Assembly: GCF_001729765.1 (NCBI RefSeq)
Contig: NZ_CP017181.1
Location: forward strand, 1,860,001-1,924,000
Origin: Enterobacter kobei
Lineage (GTDB): Bacteria > Pseudomonadota > Gammaproteobacteria > Enterobacterales > Enterobacteriaceae
Reading direction: 5' to 3'
DNA: 64,000 bases
Shown here: positions 11,500 to 21,296 of the stretch, one piece after another
How the letters are laid out: each line of letters opens with the position of its first letter
Numbering within the stretch: position 1 is the first letter of the stretch
Notes under the pieces: model-generated
Databases searched by the model: none
What the model saw: the letters and a program-made list of their open reading frames with translations, nothing else
What the model was told of the DNA's origin: nothing
Program-made: the position numbers and the translations under genes

Positions 11500-12246
11500 G
11501 TGACCAAACTCAAACTTCTGGCATTGGGCATCCTTGCCGCGACCGCAGTTAGCACCGCTCAGGCGGAAAGTCAGTGGACGGTTGGCGCGGGTGTTGGCGT
11601 CATTAACAGCCCATACAAACAGTATGATCGTGACGTATATCCTGTTCCCGTTATCACCTATGAAGGCGAGAACGTCTGGTTCCGCGGTCTCGGCGGCGGC
11701 TACTATCTCTGGAACGACACGGCCGACAAGCTCTCGATCATGGCCTACTACGATCCAACGCACTTCAAGCCGGGAGACAGCGACAGCCACGCGCTTCGCC
11801 AGCTCGATAAGCGCAAAAGTAGCATGATGGCCGGGCTTTCATACGTGCATAACACCGAGTATGGCTTCCTGCGTACTGCTCTGGCAGGTGATACGCTGGA
11901 CAACAGCAACGGCTTTATCTGGGACCTGGCGTGGCTGTACCGCTATACCAACGGCGGGTTTACCCTGACGCCGGGCATCGGTGTGCAGTACAACAGTGAA
12001 AACTACAACGACTACTATTACGGCGTCTCTAAAAACGAGTCTCGCCGCAGTGGTCTGAAAAGCTACAGCGCAGATGATGGCTGGGATCCCTACCTGGAGC
12101 TGACCGCGAGCTATAACTTCCTTGGCGACTGGAGCGTCTACGGTACTGGCCGTTATGAGCGTCTGAGCGATGAAGTGAAAGATAGCCCGATGGTCGATAA
12201 GTCATGGGCGGGTATCTTCTCTGTGGGTGTGACCTACAAGTTCTGA
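11500..12246 (+). CDS. mipA: MltA-interacting outer membrane protein MipA
   Basis: This 248-residue protein has a signal peptide of about 22 residues (ending AQA) and a beta-barrel-like mature part ending VGVTYKF with the C-terminal Phe typical of outer membrane proteins. MipA scaffolds the lytic transglycosylase MltA with PBP1b. The start is GTG at 11500, which restores the conserved MTKLKLLALG beginning. An ATG at 11493 is in another frame. A strong terminator follows at 12278. Confidence 0.94.
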   Translation: MTKLKLLALGILAATAVSTAQAESQWTVGAGVGVINSPYKQYDRDVYPVPVITYEGENVWFRGLGGGYYLWNDTADKLSIMAYYDPTHFKPGDSDSHALRQLDKRKSSMMAGLSYVHNTEYGFLRTALAGDTLDNSNGFIWDLAWLYRYTNGGFTLTPGIGVQYNSENYNDYYYGVSKNESRRSGLKSYSADDGWDPYLELTASYNFLGDWSVYGTGRYERLSDEVKDSPMVDKSWAGIFSVGVTYKF

Positions 12247-12277
12247 TTGTGCATTAATTCAGTGCAATTATTGCATC

Positions 12278-12310
12278 AAAACGGGGCGCTTGCGCCCCGT
12301 TTGCTTTTTT
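12278..12310 (+). terminator. Rho-independent terminator after mipA
   Basis: An 11-bp GC-rich stem (ACGGGGCGC paired with GCGCCCCGT) is followed by TTTGCTTTTTT. It lies 32 bp after the mipA stop and just before the convergent yeaD stop. Confidence 0.9.
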
Positions 12311-12324
12311 GTGGTGCAGGGCGA

Positions 12325-13209
12325 TTATCGCTTAACAATACGGATCGTCTGCCCTAAACGAGACGGTTTTTCTTCGCTCGCTTTCTGCGGCGTGGTCACG
12401 CAGGCTGTTTCTACACAAACGAATGTTTTGTAACCGTCATCAGGAATATCGGCCATGCTGACAGACAATGCCGGACCTGGGTTCCAGCCCACCACATTGC
12501 TGTGATGATGATGAACGACCTCAATGCCGCGGTTCAGGGCACCATCGTGGATCACGCTGCAGGCTTCCGGGTGGAGATAGACGCGGTCGGTACGATCGGG
12601 GAAAGCCTGAACGCCGTCGCTCAGCTTGCCCTCTTTCGCATTATCAACTTTGTCGATAAAGGTATCGCCGAGGCCGCTCACCTTCACTGCGTTGATGTCA
12701 CCCACGTTGAAGTAGGTGTGCAGGGCAGACGTGGTTTCGAACTCGCCATGCGCTTCCAGCTCAATTTCGCAGGTTTTACCCAGCTTGAAACGGGCGTACA
12801 GGGTGAAATCATGCGGCCACAGGGCGCGGGTTTCATCATTCGCCTGCAGCTCAAAGGTCAGCACGGCACCGTTGTCATCTTCATTGTGCGCTTTCAGCGT
12901 CCACTGCTGGTTACGGGCAAAACCGTGAGACGGCAAACCCTGCTGTGTGGACGGGCCGAACCATGGCCAGCAGATGGGGACGCCGCCACGGATAGCAGCC
13001 CCTTTTTTGAACGAGGTGGCCTCGCTCAGCCACAGTCCTTCCTCTTCGCCCTCAGGCTTCCAGGAGAGCAGGTGGGCGCCATTCAGCGCCACGGAGGCTT
13101 TCACGCGCGGGTGGTCAACGACGATAACATCAGCGCCGTCAATCTGGCGGCGGGAGAGCACAGGGGTAAGTTGTTCGACTACCGGAAGTGCAAATATTTT
13201 ATTAATCAT
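12325..13209 (-). CDS. yeaD: D-hexose-6-phosphate mutarotase YeaD
   Basis: A 294-residue aldose-1-epimerase-type enzyme that interconverts anomers of glucose-6-phosphate. The signature RGGVPICWPWFGP and the conserved SHGFAR (His95) are present. It sits directly after gapA on the same strand, a conserved neighbourhood that fits a glycolytic support role. The gapA terminator lies between the two, so it probably has its own promoter or depends on read-through. Confidence 0.93.
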   Translation of the reverse strand: MINKIFALPVVEQLTPVLSRRQIDGADVIVVDHPRVKASVALNGAHLLSWKPEGEEEGLWLSEATSFKKGAAIRGGVPICWPWFGPSTQQGLPSHGFARNQQWTLKAHNEDDNGAVLTFELQANDETRALWPHDFTLYARFKLGKTCEIELEAHGEFETTSALHTYFNVGDINAVKVSGLGDTFIDKVDNAKEGKLSDGVQAFPDRTDRVYLHPEACSVIHDGALNRGIEVVHHHHSNVVGWNPGPALSVSMADIPDDGYKTFVCVETACVTTPQKASEEKPSRLGQTIRIVKR

Positions 13210-13226
13210 TAAGCAATCCTCTGTCT

Positions 13227-13260
13227 AAAAAACAATAAAAAAGGCGACCGAAGTCGCCTT
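13227..13260 (-). terminator. Rho-independent terminator after gapA
   Basis: The stem AAGGCGAC/GTCGCCTT with loop CGAA is followed on the minus strand by a T-rich run. It is placed 25 bp after the gapA stop and before yeaD. Confidence 0.88.
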
Positions 13261-13284
13261 TTTGGATCAAACACTCATCTCAAC

Positions 13285-14292
<1,008 letters not shown>

Positions 14293-14487
14293 CTATTTGT
14301 TAGTGAATAAAAGGTTGCCTGTAAAATTACAAAAACCTTACGCAGCGTCAAGCGGAATCGTGTCAATCATTGCGACAAATCAATCCTGTGACTAACGTTT
14401 GTGCGACTGACTCGCCTCACTTTCCCTTTGAGCTTGCAACCACATGGGGGCTGCGCCCGGAATTTTAAAGTCCTCGCAGGATAAAAA

Positions 14488-14503
14488 TGTGAACATGATC
14501 ACA
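14488..14503. promoter_or_regulatory. CRP site in the gapA-msrB spacer
   Basis: TGTGAACATGATCACA fits the CRP consensus TGTGA-N6-TCACA in both half sites. It lies 208 bp upstream of gapA and 119 bp before msrB, in a 341-bp divergent spacer that otherwise holds promoters. E. coli gapA has several promoters, one controlled by CRP. Confidence 0.75.
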
Positions 14504-14621
14504 ATTGCCTGACCGCCTTTTCGCGACACATAAGTTTAGAACAAAAGTGCACGCAAGGGTGTTAATGTTTTGTTAGAATCCGGGTTAAAAGATGTCTGTT
14601 TCTACAGCGAGATGTAAGCAT

Positions 14622-15035
14622 ATGTCGAACCAACGTAACCCTGACGATTTGAAAAAAAACCTCACAGAAATGCAGTTTTACGTGACGCAGAACCACGGCA
14701 CGGAACCGCCATTCACCGGGCGTTTACTGCACAACAAGCGAGACGGCGTCTATCACTGTCTGGTCTGTGATGCCCCGCTGTTTAACTCACAAACGAAATT
14801 CGATTCCGGCTGCGGCTGGCCGAGCTTTTACGAGCCGGTGAGCGATGAGGCAATCCGCTATCTGACTGACACCTCGCACGGCATGGTGCGCACGGAAATC
14901 CGTTGCGGGACCTGCGACGCACACCTGGGGCACGTCTTCCCGGATGGTCCACAGCCAACGGGGGAGCGTTTCTGCGTCAATTCGGCCTCCATGAGCTTCA
15001 CGGATGATGAAAACGGCGACCAGATCAAGGGTTGA
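14622..15035 (+). CDS. msrB: Methionine-R-sulfoxide reductase MsrB
   Basis: The enzyme reduces methionine-R-sulfoxide in oxidised proteins, with thioredoxin as donor. From [10 protein letters not shown] it is 137 residues, as in E. coli; the upstream ATG at 14592 is rejected. Zinc ligands are Cys46, Cys49, Cys95 and Cys98. Catalytic Cys118 is in RFCVNSASM, and Cys64 in SGCGWPSF is the likely resolving residue. It is divergent from gapA and followed by yeaC. Confidence 0.97.
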   Translation: MSNQRNPDDLKKNLTEMQFYVTQNHGTEPPFTGRLLHNKRDGVYHCLVCDAPLFNSQTKFDSGCGWPSFYEPVSDEAIRYLTDTSHGMVRTEIRCGTCDAHLGHVFPDGPQPTGERFCVNSASMSFTDDENGDQIKG

Positions 15036-15076
15036 AAAAACGATTCAGCAAATTATTCCTTTGAAAGGGAGAGATC

Positions 15077-15355
15077 GTGAATATTGATGACATGATTAAC
15101 GGGATGACCCAGGATGTTTATCAGCGTCTGGTCACCGCCGTTGAACTGGGAAAATGGCCGGATGGCGTGGCGCTTACCCCTGAGCAAAAAGAGAACAGTT
15201 TGCAGCTGGTGATGCTGTGGCAGGCGCGCAACAATACTGACGCGCAGCACATGACGATCGATACCAACGGCCAGATGGTGATGAAAAGCAAGCGAGAGCT
15301 GAAAGAAGATTTTGGCATCACGCCGAAGCCAATTGCGACGCTGAAAATGCAATAA
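15077..15355 (+). CDS. yeaC: DUF1315 protein YeaC
   Basis: A 92-residue soluble acidic protein, MNIDDMINGMTQDVYQRL at the N-terminus, with the conserved WPDGVALTPEQKE segment. Function is unknown. It starts 41 bp after msrB with GGGAGA before the ATG, so the two are probably one transcription unit, the arrangement seen in E. coli. Confidence 0.93.
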   Translation: MNIDDMINGMTQDVYQRLVTAVELGKWPDGVALTPEQKENSLQLVMLWQARNNTDAQHMTIDTNGQMVMKSKRELKEDFGITPKPIATLKMQ

Positions 15356-15379
15356 ACGTGCGGGCTGATGCCTTCATCC

Positions 15380-15404
15380 AACCCTCTCCCACGGGGAGAG
15401 GGTT
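15380..15404. repeat. Inverted repeat between yeaC and the chitinase
   Basis: AACCCTCTCCC and its complement surround ACG, forming a stable hairpin between two convergent genes. A near copy lies at 43080-43102. It belongs to a dispersed intergenic repeat class and probably helps end both transcripts. Confidence 0.7.
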
Positions 15405-15415
15405 TGAATGCGTCG

Positions 15416-16672
15416 CTACTTTTGCGGGATCCCTAATGACTCTGCCAGCTGCTTCGCTAACTGGTTGTTATCGTCCGCGCCATACTCCCAGAACATCGCC
15501 CCGGCGAGACCTTTCTGTTTAATGTAGTCCGCTTTGATCGCCACGGAACGTGGGTTCTCATACGAAATCGCAAAGAGCGCCTTGCCGTCGGCTGCCTCCA
15601 CGGAGAGCCACGGCACTTTCGCCTGGTCGTCCCAGTGCTCGGTAAAACGCTTCTGCGGATCGTTCAGCAGCTTTTTCACGATATCGTTGTACTTCACGTA
15701 GGTATCTTTGGACAGGTCATAGCCGAGCGACCTGAACAAGCCGAGCTCCTGCGGTCCAAAGTAGGGCTGGGTGACCGGATTTTTTTGTGCGTCCGGCTTG
15801 CTCCAGTCGATACCCGGCTCAACGGCGCGTTTCGGTACGCGACCGTAAAACCCGATCCCGAGGTTCATCTGCTGTGGTTTCAGTCCCGCGGCCAGATAGT
15901 TATTTACCACAAAGTCCACGCTGTATTTATCGGCAGCAGCCACCGTCGGCCAGGCGCTGGAATCATAGAGGTTGGCGTTAAAATACTGGGTACCATACGC
16001 CATGTCGTAGGTCATCAGGTTGATGTAGTCGAGCAGGGGAGCGATGGCTTTGACATCCACCCAGCTTTTCGGACTTTCCGCATTGGCGCCTACCGCAATG
16101 GTCACCAGCTTTTTCTGCCCGAATGCGTCGCGCATCTCTTTCAGCAGCGCGGTGAAGTTGTCCCTGTCGGCTGGCGTGCTGGCAACCAGTCCCCACGCGC
16201 CGTTGACCGGGTACTCCCAGTCGAGATCAATCCCGTCCAGACCGTATTTGTCGACAACCTCCTGGGCGGATCGGATAAACACCGCACGACTCTCTTTGGT
16301 GGCCGCTGCGCCAGAGAAACCACGCGCACCCCAGCCGCCAACAGAGAGCAGCACTTTAAGGTGCGGGTTTTGTTTACGCAGAGTGGGGATTAAGGCCAGA
16401 TCGGATGCCACTTTTGGCGAAAGCCAGATCTGATGCAGTTTCGTCGGATCTTTCAGCGCGGCGTTGGTTTCGTCTTTCTCGTTGTTGTAGACCAGACCAA
16501 ACGAATAGTTCAGGTGGGTGATCTGGCGGACATCCAGTTTATTAATGTCGCCACCCGGTCCGGCGGTGACATCGCCACCCCCGTTGAAATAGCCGACGGA
16601 CATCAGGGGCGCAGCGGAAGCCAGTGACGCGCAAAGCAAGGGTAATGCTGCCAGCAAGGGCAAACGTTTCAT
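15416..16672 (-). CDS. Secreted GH18 chitinase
   Basis: The 418-residue protein hydrolyses chitin or chitin oligosaccharides. It starts MKRLPLLAALPLLCASLASA, a Sec signal peptide cleaved near residue 21. The mature part is one glycoside hydrolase 18 barrel. LLSVGGWG matches the third barrel strand, and DGIDLDWE (146-153) gives the DxxDxDxE motif with acid Glu153. LMTYDMAY and the late MFWEYGADD are also conserved. No separate chitin-binding module is seen. The further upstream in-frame ATG at 16783 is rejected because it buries the signal peptide. K-12 has no gene here. The leader carries a ChiX-like pairing site over the ribosome binding site. It probably feeds chitobiose to the chb operon at 44826. 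Confidence 0.93.
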   Translation of the reverse strand: MKRLPLLAALPLLCASLASAAPLMSVGYFNGGGDVTAGPGGDINKLDVRQITHLNYSFGLVYNNEKDETNAALKDPTKLHQIWLSPKVASDLALIPTLRKQNPHLKVLLSVGGWGARGFSGAAATKESRAVFIRSAQEVVDKYGLDGIDLDWEYPVNGAWGLVASTPADRDNFTALLKEMRDAFGQKKLVTIAVGANAESPKSWVDVKAIAPLLDYINLMTYDMAYGTQYFNANLYDSSAWPTVAAADKYSVDFVVNNYLAAGLKPQQMNLGIGFYGRVPKRAVEPGIDWSKPDAQKNPVTQPYFGPQELGLFRSLGYDLSKDTYVKYNDIVKKLLNDPQKRFTEHWDDQAKVPWLSVEAADGKALFAISYENPRSVAIKADYIKQKGLAGAMFWEYGADDNNQLAKQLAESLGIPQK

Positions 16673-16677
16673 ATAAT

Positions 16678-16689
16678 TTCCTCTTTGAC
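16678..16689 (-). promoter_or_regulatory. Predicted ChiX small-RNA pairing site over the chitinase ribosome binding site
   Basis: The leader reads GTCAAAGAGGAA, 12 nt that are perfectly complementary to the ChiX seed UUCCUCUUUGAC as I recall it. The stretch includes the AGAGGA ribosome site six to eleven bases before the ATG. ChiX represses chiP by the same kind of pairing. Extension to this chitinase is inference. Confidence 0.6.
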
Positions 16690-16701
16690 TTAATAAAATA
16701 A

Positions 16702-16723
16702 CCACGCCACAGAAAAGGCGTGG
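16702..16723 (-). promoter_or_regulatory. Hairpin in the chitinase leader
   Basis: CCACGCC and GGCGTGG pair around an eight-base loop. On the minus strand the hairpin is followed by TTATTTTATTAAG, which leads straight into the ChiX-like site. It may be a 5' stabiliser or an early terminator. Confidence 0.5.
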
Positions 16724-16803
16724 CGAAAAAACAACCTGACGAGAATAGCATTGCCGCTTCGCTGAGGATGCGAGGGAGTTCACTTTATGGGGATTGGAGA
16801 AGA

Positions 16804-16867
16804 AATGCCGGGTGGCGCTGCGCTCCAGAGAAAGTAGGCCGGGTAAGGCGAAGCCGCCACCCGGCTT
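16804..16867. repeat. REP-type palindromic repeats between pncA and the chitinase
   Basis: A short half element (ATGCCGGGTGGCGCTGCGCT region) is followed by a full palindrome starting TAGGCCGGGTAAGGCG. The same family recurs at 24262, 43023 and 50055. It probably protects or ends the pncA message. Confidence 0.8.
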
Positions 16868-16873
16868 AAAAAA

Positions 16874-17515
16874 CTACGCCTGCGTTTCCAGCCAGTCTGC
16901 CAGGGTATACAGCGTCGCGCCTTCGGCAGCCATCTCCATAAACGCCTGAGCACTGTCCTGAGGGTGAATGTTCACGCCGCGGCAGCCGTCGGTGATCACG
17001 CTGACGGTGTAGCCTGACTGGAGCGCGTCCAGTACGGTAAACTTCACGCAGTAATCTGTCGCCAGCCCCAGCACAATCAGCTCCGTGATTTCATGGTGGC
17101 GTAACCACGCGTCCAGCGCGGTCTTCTGACGATGACCGTTATCAAAAAACGCGCTGTAGCTGTCTATTGTCGGGTTTTCACCCTTATGGAACACCGCGTC
17201 GATGGCTTTCTGATTCAGGAGCGGATGCAGCGCCGCGCCTTCCGTTTGCTGCACGCAATGATCCGGCCAGAAGGTTTGCGCCAGCCCGTCGAGTTCACCC
17301 TGAGTGAACGGTTCGACGTTGTGCTGGCTGGCAAAACTGCCGTGGTTAGCCGGGTGCCAGTCCTGGCTGGCGACCACCGCTTCACCGCGAGCTTTACACC
17401 AGTCAATCAGCGTATTCGCCACGTCAACGGTGCTGTCACCTTCGGCGACGGCCAGCGCGCCGCCTGCGCAGAAATCATTTTGCAAATCGACCAGTAGCAG
17501 GGCGCGTTGCGTCAT
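16874..17515 (-). CDS. pncA: Nicotinamidase PncA
   Basis: The enzyme deamidates nicotinamide to nicotinate for NAD salvage. The catalytic triad is Asp10 (VDLQNDF), Lys111 (HKGENP) and Cys156 (ATDYCVKF). Metal ligands are Asp52, His54 and His86. Length is 213 residues as in E. coli. It starts nine bases after the ansA stop on the same strand, so ansA-pncA is an operon. Confidence 0.97.
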   Translation of the reverse strand: MTQRALLLVDLQNDFCAGGALAVAEGDSTVDVANTLIDWCKARGEAVVASQDWHPANHGSFASQHNVEPFTQGELDGLAQTFWPDHCVQQTEGAALHPLLNQKAIDAVFHKGENPTIDSYSAFFDNGHRQKTALDAWLRHHEITELIVLGLATDYCVKFTVLDALQSGYTVSVITDGCRGVNIHPQDSAQAFMEMAAEGATLYTLADWLETQA

Positions 17516-17524
17516 GAGGCCTCC

Positions 17525-18541
17525 TTATTCGTCAGGGGTCAGTTCACCGCGCAGATTTTGCATCATGGCGTTGCGAATGGACTGAATGTCCAGATCCTGA
17601 CTCAGTAAATAGTGAAGTTTAGTCAGCGTCGCCTCAACGGTCATATCGAAACCGCTGATGACACCCGCATGTGCCAGCGCGTTGCCGGTGGCATAGCCAC
17701 CCATATTCACTTTGCCGGACATACACTGGGTCAGGTTCACCACCACAATTCCGCGTTCGCTGGCTTCCTGAAGCTCTTTCAGAAACTCACCGTTCTGCGG
17801 GGCGTTGCCCACGCCGTAGGAGCGCAGGATCAGCGCTTTCACTGGCTGGCGCAGGAAGTTGCGGACCACGTCGGCGGAAATACCCGGGTAAATGGTAACC
17901 ACGCCGATGGGCTGCGGGGTAATCGGATGCACAATCAGCTCGCCAGCGGTATTCGGTGCAGGCGGCGTGCCCAGACGACGGATATGAATCCCCGCTTCCA
18001 GCAGCGGCTGCAGGTTCGGTGAGGCGAAGGCGTCAAAACCATCGGCATGGGCTTTCGTCGTGCGGTTGCCGCGATACAGACGGTTGTTGAAGAACAGCGA
18101 GACTTCGTTAATCGGGTAATTTGCCGCCACGTACAGGGAGTTCAGCAGGTTGATCTGCCCGTCGGAGCGTAACTCCGCCAGAGGAATTTGCGACCCGGTG
18201 ACGATAACCGGCTTGCTCAGGTTCTCCAGCATGAAGGAGAGCGCCGAGGCCGTGAACGCCATGGTGTCGGTACCGTGCAGGATCACGAAGCCGTCGTACT
18301 GGTCGTAATGCGCTTTAATGTCATCCGCGATGTGCTGCCAGTCTTCTGGCGTCATGTCGGAGGAGTCCATCAGCGGCTCGTATTCATGGATGGTAAAGTC
18401 AGGCATTTCCGGACGGTGGAACTCAGGCATCAATGCAAGCTGACGCTGAAGGTGGCCGGAGACAGGAATATAGCCATTTTCAGAGCGCTGCATACCGATG
18501 GTACCGCCAGTGTAGGCTACATAAATCGATTTCTTCTGCAT
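17525..18541 (-). CDS. ansA: Cytoplasmic L-asparaginase I
   Basis: A 338-residue type I asparaginase that converts asparagine to aspartate and ammonia. The first catalytic threonine is in TGGTIGM (Thr14) and the second in LHGTDTMA. No signal peptide is present, which separates it from periplasmic AnsB. It is the first gene of ansA-pncA and follows the sppA terminator. Confidence 0.96.
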   Translation of the reverse strand: MQKKSIYVAYTGGTIGMQRSENGYIPVSGHLQRQLALMPEFHRPEMPDFTIHEYEPLMDSSDMTPEDWQHIADDIKAHYDQYDGFVILHGTDTMAFTASALSFMLENLSKPVIVTGSQIPLAELRSDGQINLLNSLYVAANYPINEVSLFFNNRLYRGNRTTKAHADGFDAFASPNLQPLLEAGIHIRRLGTPPAPNTAGELIVHPITPQPIGVVTIYPGISADVVRNFLRQPVKALILRSYGVGNAPQNGEFLKELQEASERGIVVVNLTQCMSGKVNMGGYATGNALAHAGVISGFDMTVEATLTKLHYLLSQDLDIQSIRNAMMQNLRGELTPDE

Positions 18542-18565
18542 GGTAGTGAGTTCTTGTTCTTCAAA

Positions 18566-18598
18566 AGAAAAAAATCCCCTCTTCGCGGGAAGAGGGGA
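18566..18598 (-). terminator. Rho-independent terminator after sppA
   Basis: The stem TCCCCTCTT/AAGAGGGGA with a short GC loop is followed on the minus strand by eight or more T residues. It separates sppA from ansA. Confidence 0.9.
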
Positions 18599-18604
18599 CG
18601 GTTT

Positions 18605-20461
18605 TTAACGGACGTTCGCGCAGGTCAGGCAAAACGCGTAACGACTTTGTGGATCGTTAAAGGCCGCGAGCTTATCGCTTTCCGTCTTCATCGCTTTCGC
18701 TGCCGTGGCAACCGGCGCAGGCAGGTAAGCCTGCAGCGCCTCCGGCAGCATGGCGCGAACGGAGACAGACATGCTGTCCATCACCATATCGAAGAATGAC
18801 GGCTCATCCTGATAATACTCAATGTGCCATTGCTTGAGCTTCGCCAGGTCGGCCGCTTTCTTCACGGCGTCGTCAAAGTCACCCAGACTGTCCACCAGTC
18901 CGTTGTTCTTCGCGTCCTGACCGGTCCAGACGTGGCCCTGAGCAATCTGGTCAATCTGTTCTGGCGTCTTTTTACGCGAGTCAGCCACCAGCGTAATAAA
19001 GCGCTTATACCCGTTCTCAATGCTCAGCTGCATCATCTCCGAGACTTCCGGCGGCAGGGATTTCGTTATCGACACATCTGCCAGCGGCGACGTAGAAACA
19101 CCGTCGGTGTGCACGCCCAGATAATCCAGACTGTTTTCCACAGTGTTAATTACCCCGAAGATGCCGATAGAACCGGTCAGCGTACTTGGGTTAGCCACAA
19201 TGTAGTTGGCTGGCGTGGAGATCCAGTACCCACCTGATGCCGCCATTCCGCCCATGGAGACGACGACCGGTTTGCCCGCAGCGCGGGCCGCGGCCAGCTC
19301 AGCGCGGATCACTTCGGAGGCGCTCACGCTGCCGCCCGGGCTGTTTACGCGCAGAACAATGGCTTTCACTTTCGGGTCAAGGCGCGCGTCACGGATTTGC
19401 GACGCGGTGGTGTCACCGCCGACATTACCCGGGGTTTCCTGACCGTCCATGATGGCGCCGTTGGCAAACACCACGGCTACGCTGTCACCGCTCTCGTCCG
19501 GTTTTTTCGCAGCGTAGTCATACATACTGATGGCGCTGTAGTTTTTGTCCTCTTTGCTCCAGCCAAACTGTTTGGTCAGGGCTTTTTCGATATCCGCACT
19601 GGTACCCAGCGCATCAACGAGTTTATTGTCGAGGGCATATTTCGCGGTATCGCCGTCAACCTTACGCAGACCCTCCAGCACGCCACGTGCGCCCGGGAAG
19701 ACCTGCTCAGCGGTAATTTGACGGTTAGCGGCCACGGTGCCCAGATAGTTCTGCCACAGCTCGCCAATCCAGCGGCTGTCCGCTTCACGGGCAGCAGGGG
19801 ACATATCGTCGCGAATAAACGGCTCCACGGCTGATTTATAGGTGCCGACGCGGAAGACGTGGGTCGTCACTTTCAGCTTGTCGAGCAGCGATTTGTAGTA
19901 CAGGCCGTTGGTGGCAAAGCCGTGCAGATCGACCGTCCCCTGCGGAGAGAGCCAGATCTTGTTGGCGAAGCTTGCCAGATAATATTGCCCCTGGCTGTAG
20001 CTGTCGCCCACGGCGATCACTGGCTTACCGCTGTCGCGGAATTCACGCAGCGCTTTACCGATGTACTGCATTGAAGGCTGGTCGCCTCCGGCAAAATCTT
20101 TCAGATCCAGTACGATCCCGGTGATATTTCGGTCGTCTTTGGCCTGACGGATAGTATCGACAATATCGAACAGGGAGTTTTCCTGCAGGCGGTCGGACGT
20201 CGCGCCAAACAGCTGACGGCCAATGACCCCCAGACGGTTGCTGGTGGACGGTTTATCCACGATGACGCCGGTGATATCGAGTAACAGCGCACCGCGAGTT
20301 GAATGCTGCGCCTGATTCGCATTGCTGATATGCATCCAGATGCCTGCGCAAACCAGAACCAGCAGGATGAAGAAGATGTTCATCACCAGGTTGCGGACGA
20401 AGTTGAGCAGTCGCCACGTCCATTTAAAGAAACCGGCAAAGATTCGCCAAAGGGTTCGCAT
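18605..20461 (-). CDS. sppA: Signal peptide peptidase A (protease IV)
   Basis: A 618-residue inner-membrane serine protease that degrades cleaved signal peptides. One N-terminal membrane helix lies at about residues 25-45, followed by two tandem SppA domains. The general base Lys209 is in [10 protein letters not shown], and the nucleophile serine is in [10 protein letters not shown] of the second domain. This is the Ser-Lys dyad split between domains typical of the enterobacterial enzyme. Length matches E. coli. Confidence 0.97.
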   Translation of the reverse strand: MRTLWRIFAGFFKWTWRLLNFVRNLVMNIFFILLVLVCAGIWMHISNANQAQHSTRGALLLDITGVIVDKPSTSNRLGVIGRQLFGATSDRLQENSLFDIVDTIRQAKDDRNITGIVLDLKDFAGGDQPSMQYIGKALREFRDSGKPVIAVGDSYSQGQYYLASFANKIWLSPQGTVDLHGFATNGLYYKSLLDKLKVTTHVFRVGTYKSAVEPFIRDDMSPAAREADSRWIGELWQNYLGTVAANRQITAEQVFPGARGVLEGLRKVDGDTAKYALDNKLVDALGTSADIEKALTKQFGWSKEDKNYSAISMYDYAAKKPDESGDSVAVVFANGAIMDGQETPGNVGGDTTASQIRDARLDPKVKAIVLRVNSPGGSVSASEVIRAELAAARAAGKPVVVSMGGMAASGGYWISTPANYIVANPSTLTGSIGIFGVINTVENSLDYLGVHTDGVSTSPLADVSITKSLPPEVSEMMQLSIENGYKRFITLVADSRKKTPEQIDQIAQGHVWTGQDAKNNGLVDSLGDFDDAVKKAADLAKLKQWHIEYYQDEPSFFDMVMDSMSVSVRAMLPEALQAYLPAPVATAAKAMKTESDKLAAFNDPQSRYAFCLTCANVR

Positions 20462-20628
20462 GTATTCTCCCTAACCAGAAAATGACTGTTTCCGTCGCCA
20501 CTGGACGGTAATGTTGGGTTATCGTAATGACCCAACCGCCACTTGTCAGCAGGAATCGCCTGCCAGGCTGTAACAAAATCTGCGGCCGTGTTAATTTTGT
20601 GAGTAAATTTCAATAAAGGAGTTAACCA

Positions 20629-21180
20629 ATGGACGCACTTGAACTGCTTGTTAACCGCCGCAGCGCGTCACGTCTGGCCGAACCTGCCCCGGCGGGCGAG
20701 CAGCTGGAAAACATTCTGCGTGCCGGGATGCGTGCCCCCGATCACGGCACGCTGCAGCCGTGGCACTTCTTTGTGATTGAAGGTGAAGGCCGCGATCGTT
20801 TCAGCCAGCTGCTGGAGCAGGGCGCGGTTGCCGTCGGGCAGGATGAGAAGGGTATCGATAAAGCGCGCAATGCGCCGTTCCGTGCGCCGATGATCATCGC
20901 CGTCGTGGCGAAATGTCAGGCTGGCCACAAAGTCCCGGTCTGGGAGCAGGAAATGTCTGCTGGCTGCGCGGTAATGGCGATGCAAATGGCCGCTGTCGCA
21001 CAGGGGTTTAACGGTATCTGGCGTACCGGTCCGCTGACCGGGAGCCCGGTAGTCCGTGACGGTTTTGGCTGCGGTGAGCACGATAAAATTGTCGGTTTCC
21101 TCTACCTCGGTACGCCGCAGCTTAAAGCCTCCAGCACCATCAGCGTGCCGGACACTTCGCCTTTCGTCAGCCGTTTCTGA
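20629..21180 (+). CDS. ydjA: Nitroreductase family protein YdjA
   Basis: A 183-residue minimal FMN-dependent nitroreductase-type oxidoreductase. Family marks are the N-terminal [12 protein letters not shown], then [18 protein letters not shown], and the FMN contact region near GIWRTGP. AAAGGAG precedes the ATG. It is divergent from sppA and sits upstream of selD, as in E. coli. The natural substrate is unknown. Confidence 0.94.
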   Translation: MDALELLVNRRSASRLAEPAPAGEQLENILRAGMRAPDHGTLQPWHFFVIEGEGRDRFSQLLEQGAVAVGQDEKGIDKARNAPFRAPMIIAVVAKCQAGHKVPVWEQEMSAGCAVMAMQMAAVAQGFNGIWRTGPLTGSPVVRDGFGCGEHDKIVGFLYLGTPQLKASSTISVPDTSPFVSRF

Positions 21181-21296
21181 TAACCCACGCTAAACTGTCT
21201 GGATTCTGAGCATCTGCCGCAGAATTCAGACAGTCATACTTACCTCTTTATGGAATGAGCGCTACCATAGCGCGATTGAGATGGCAGGAGACGTCC

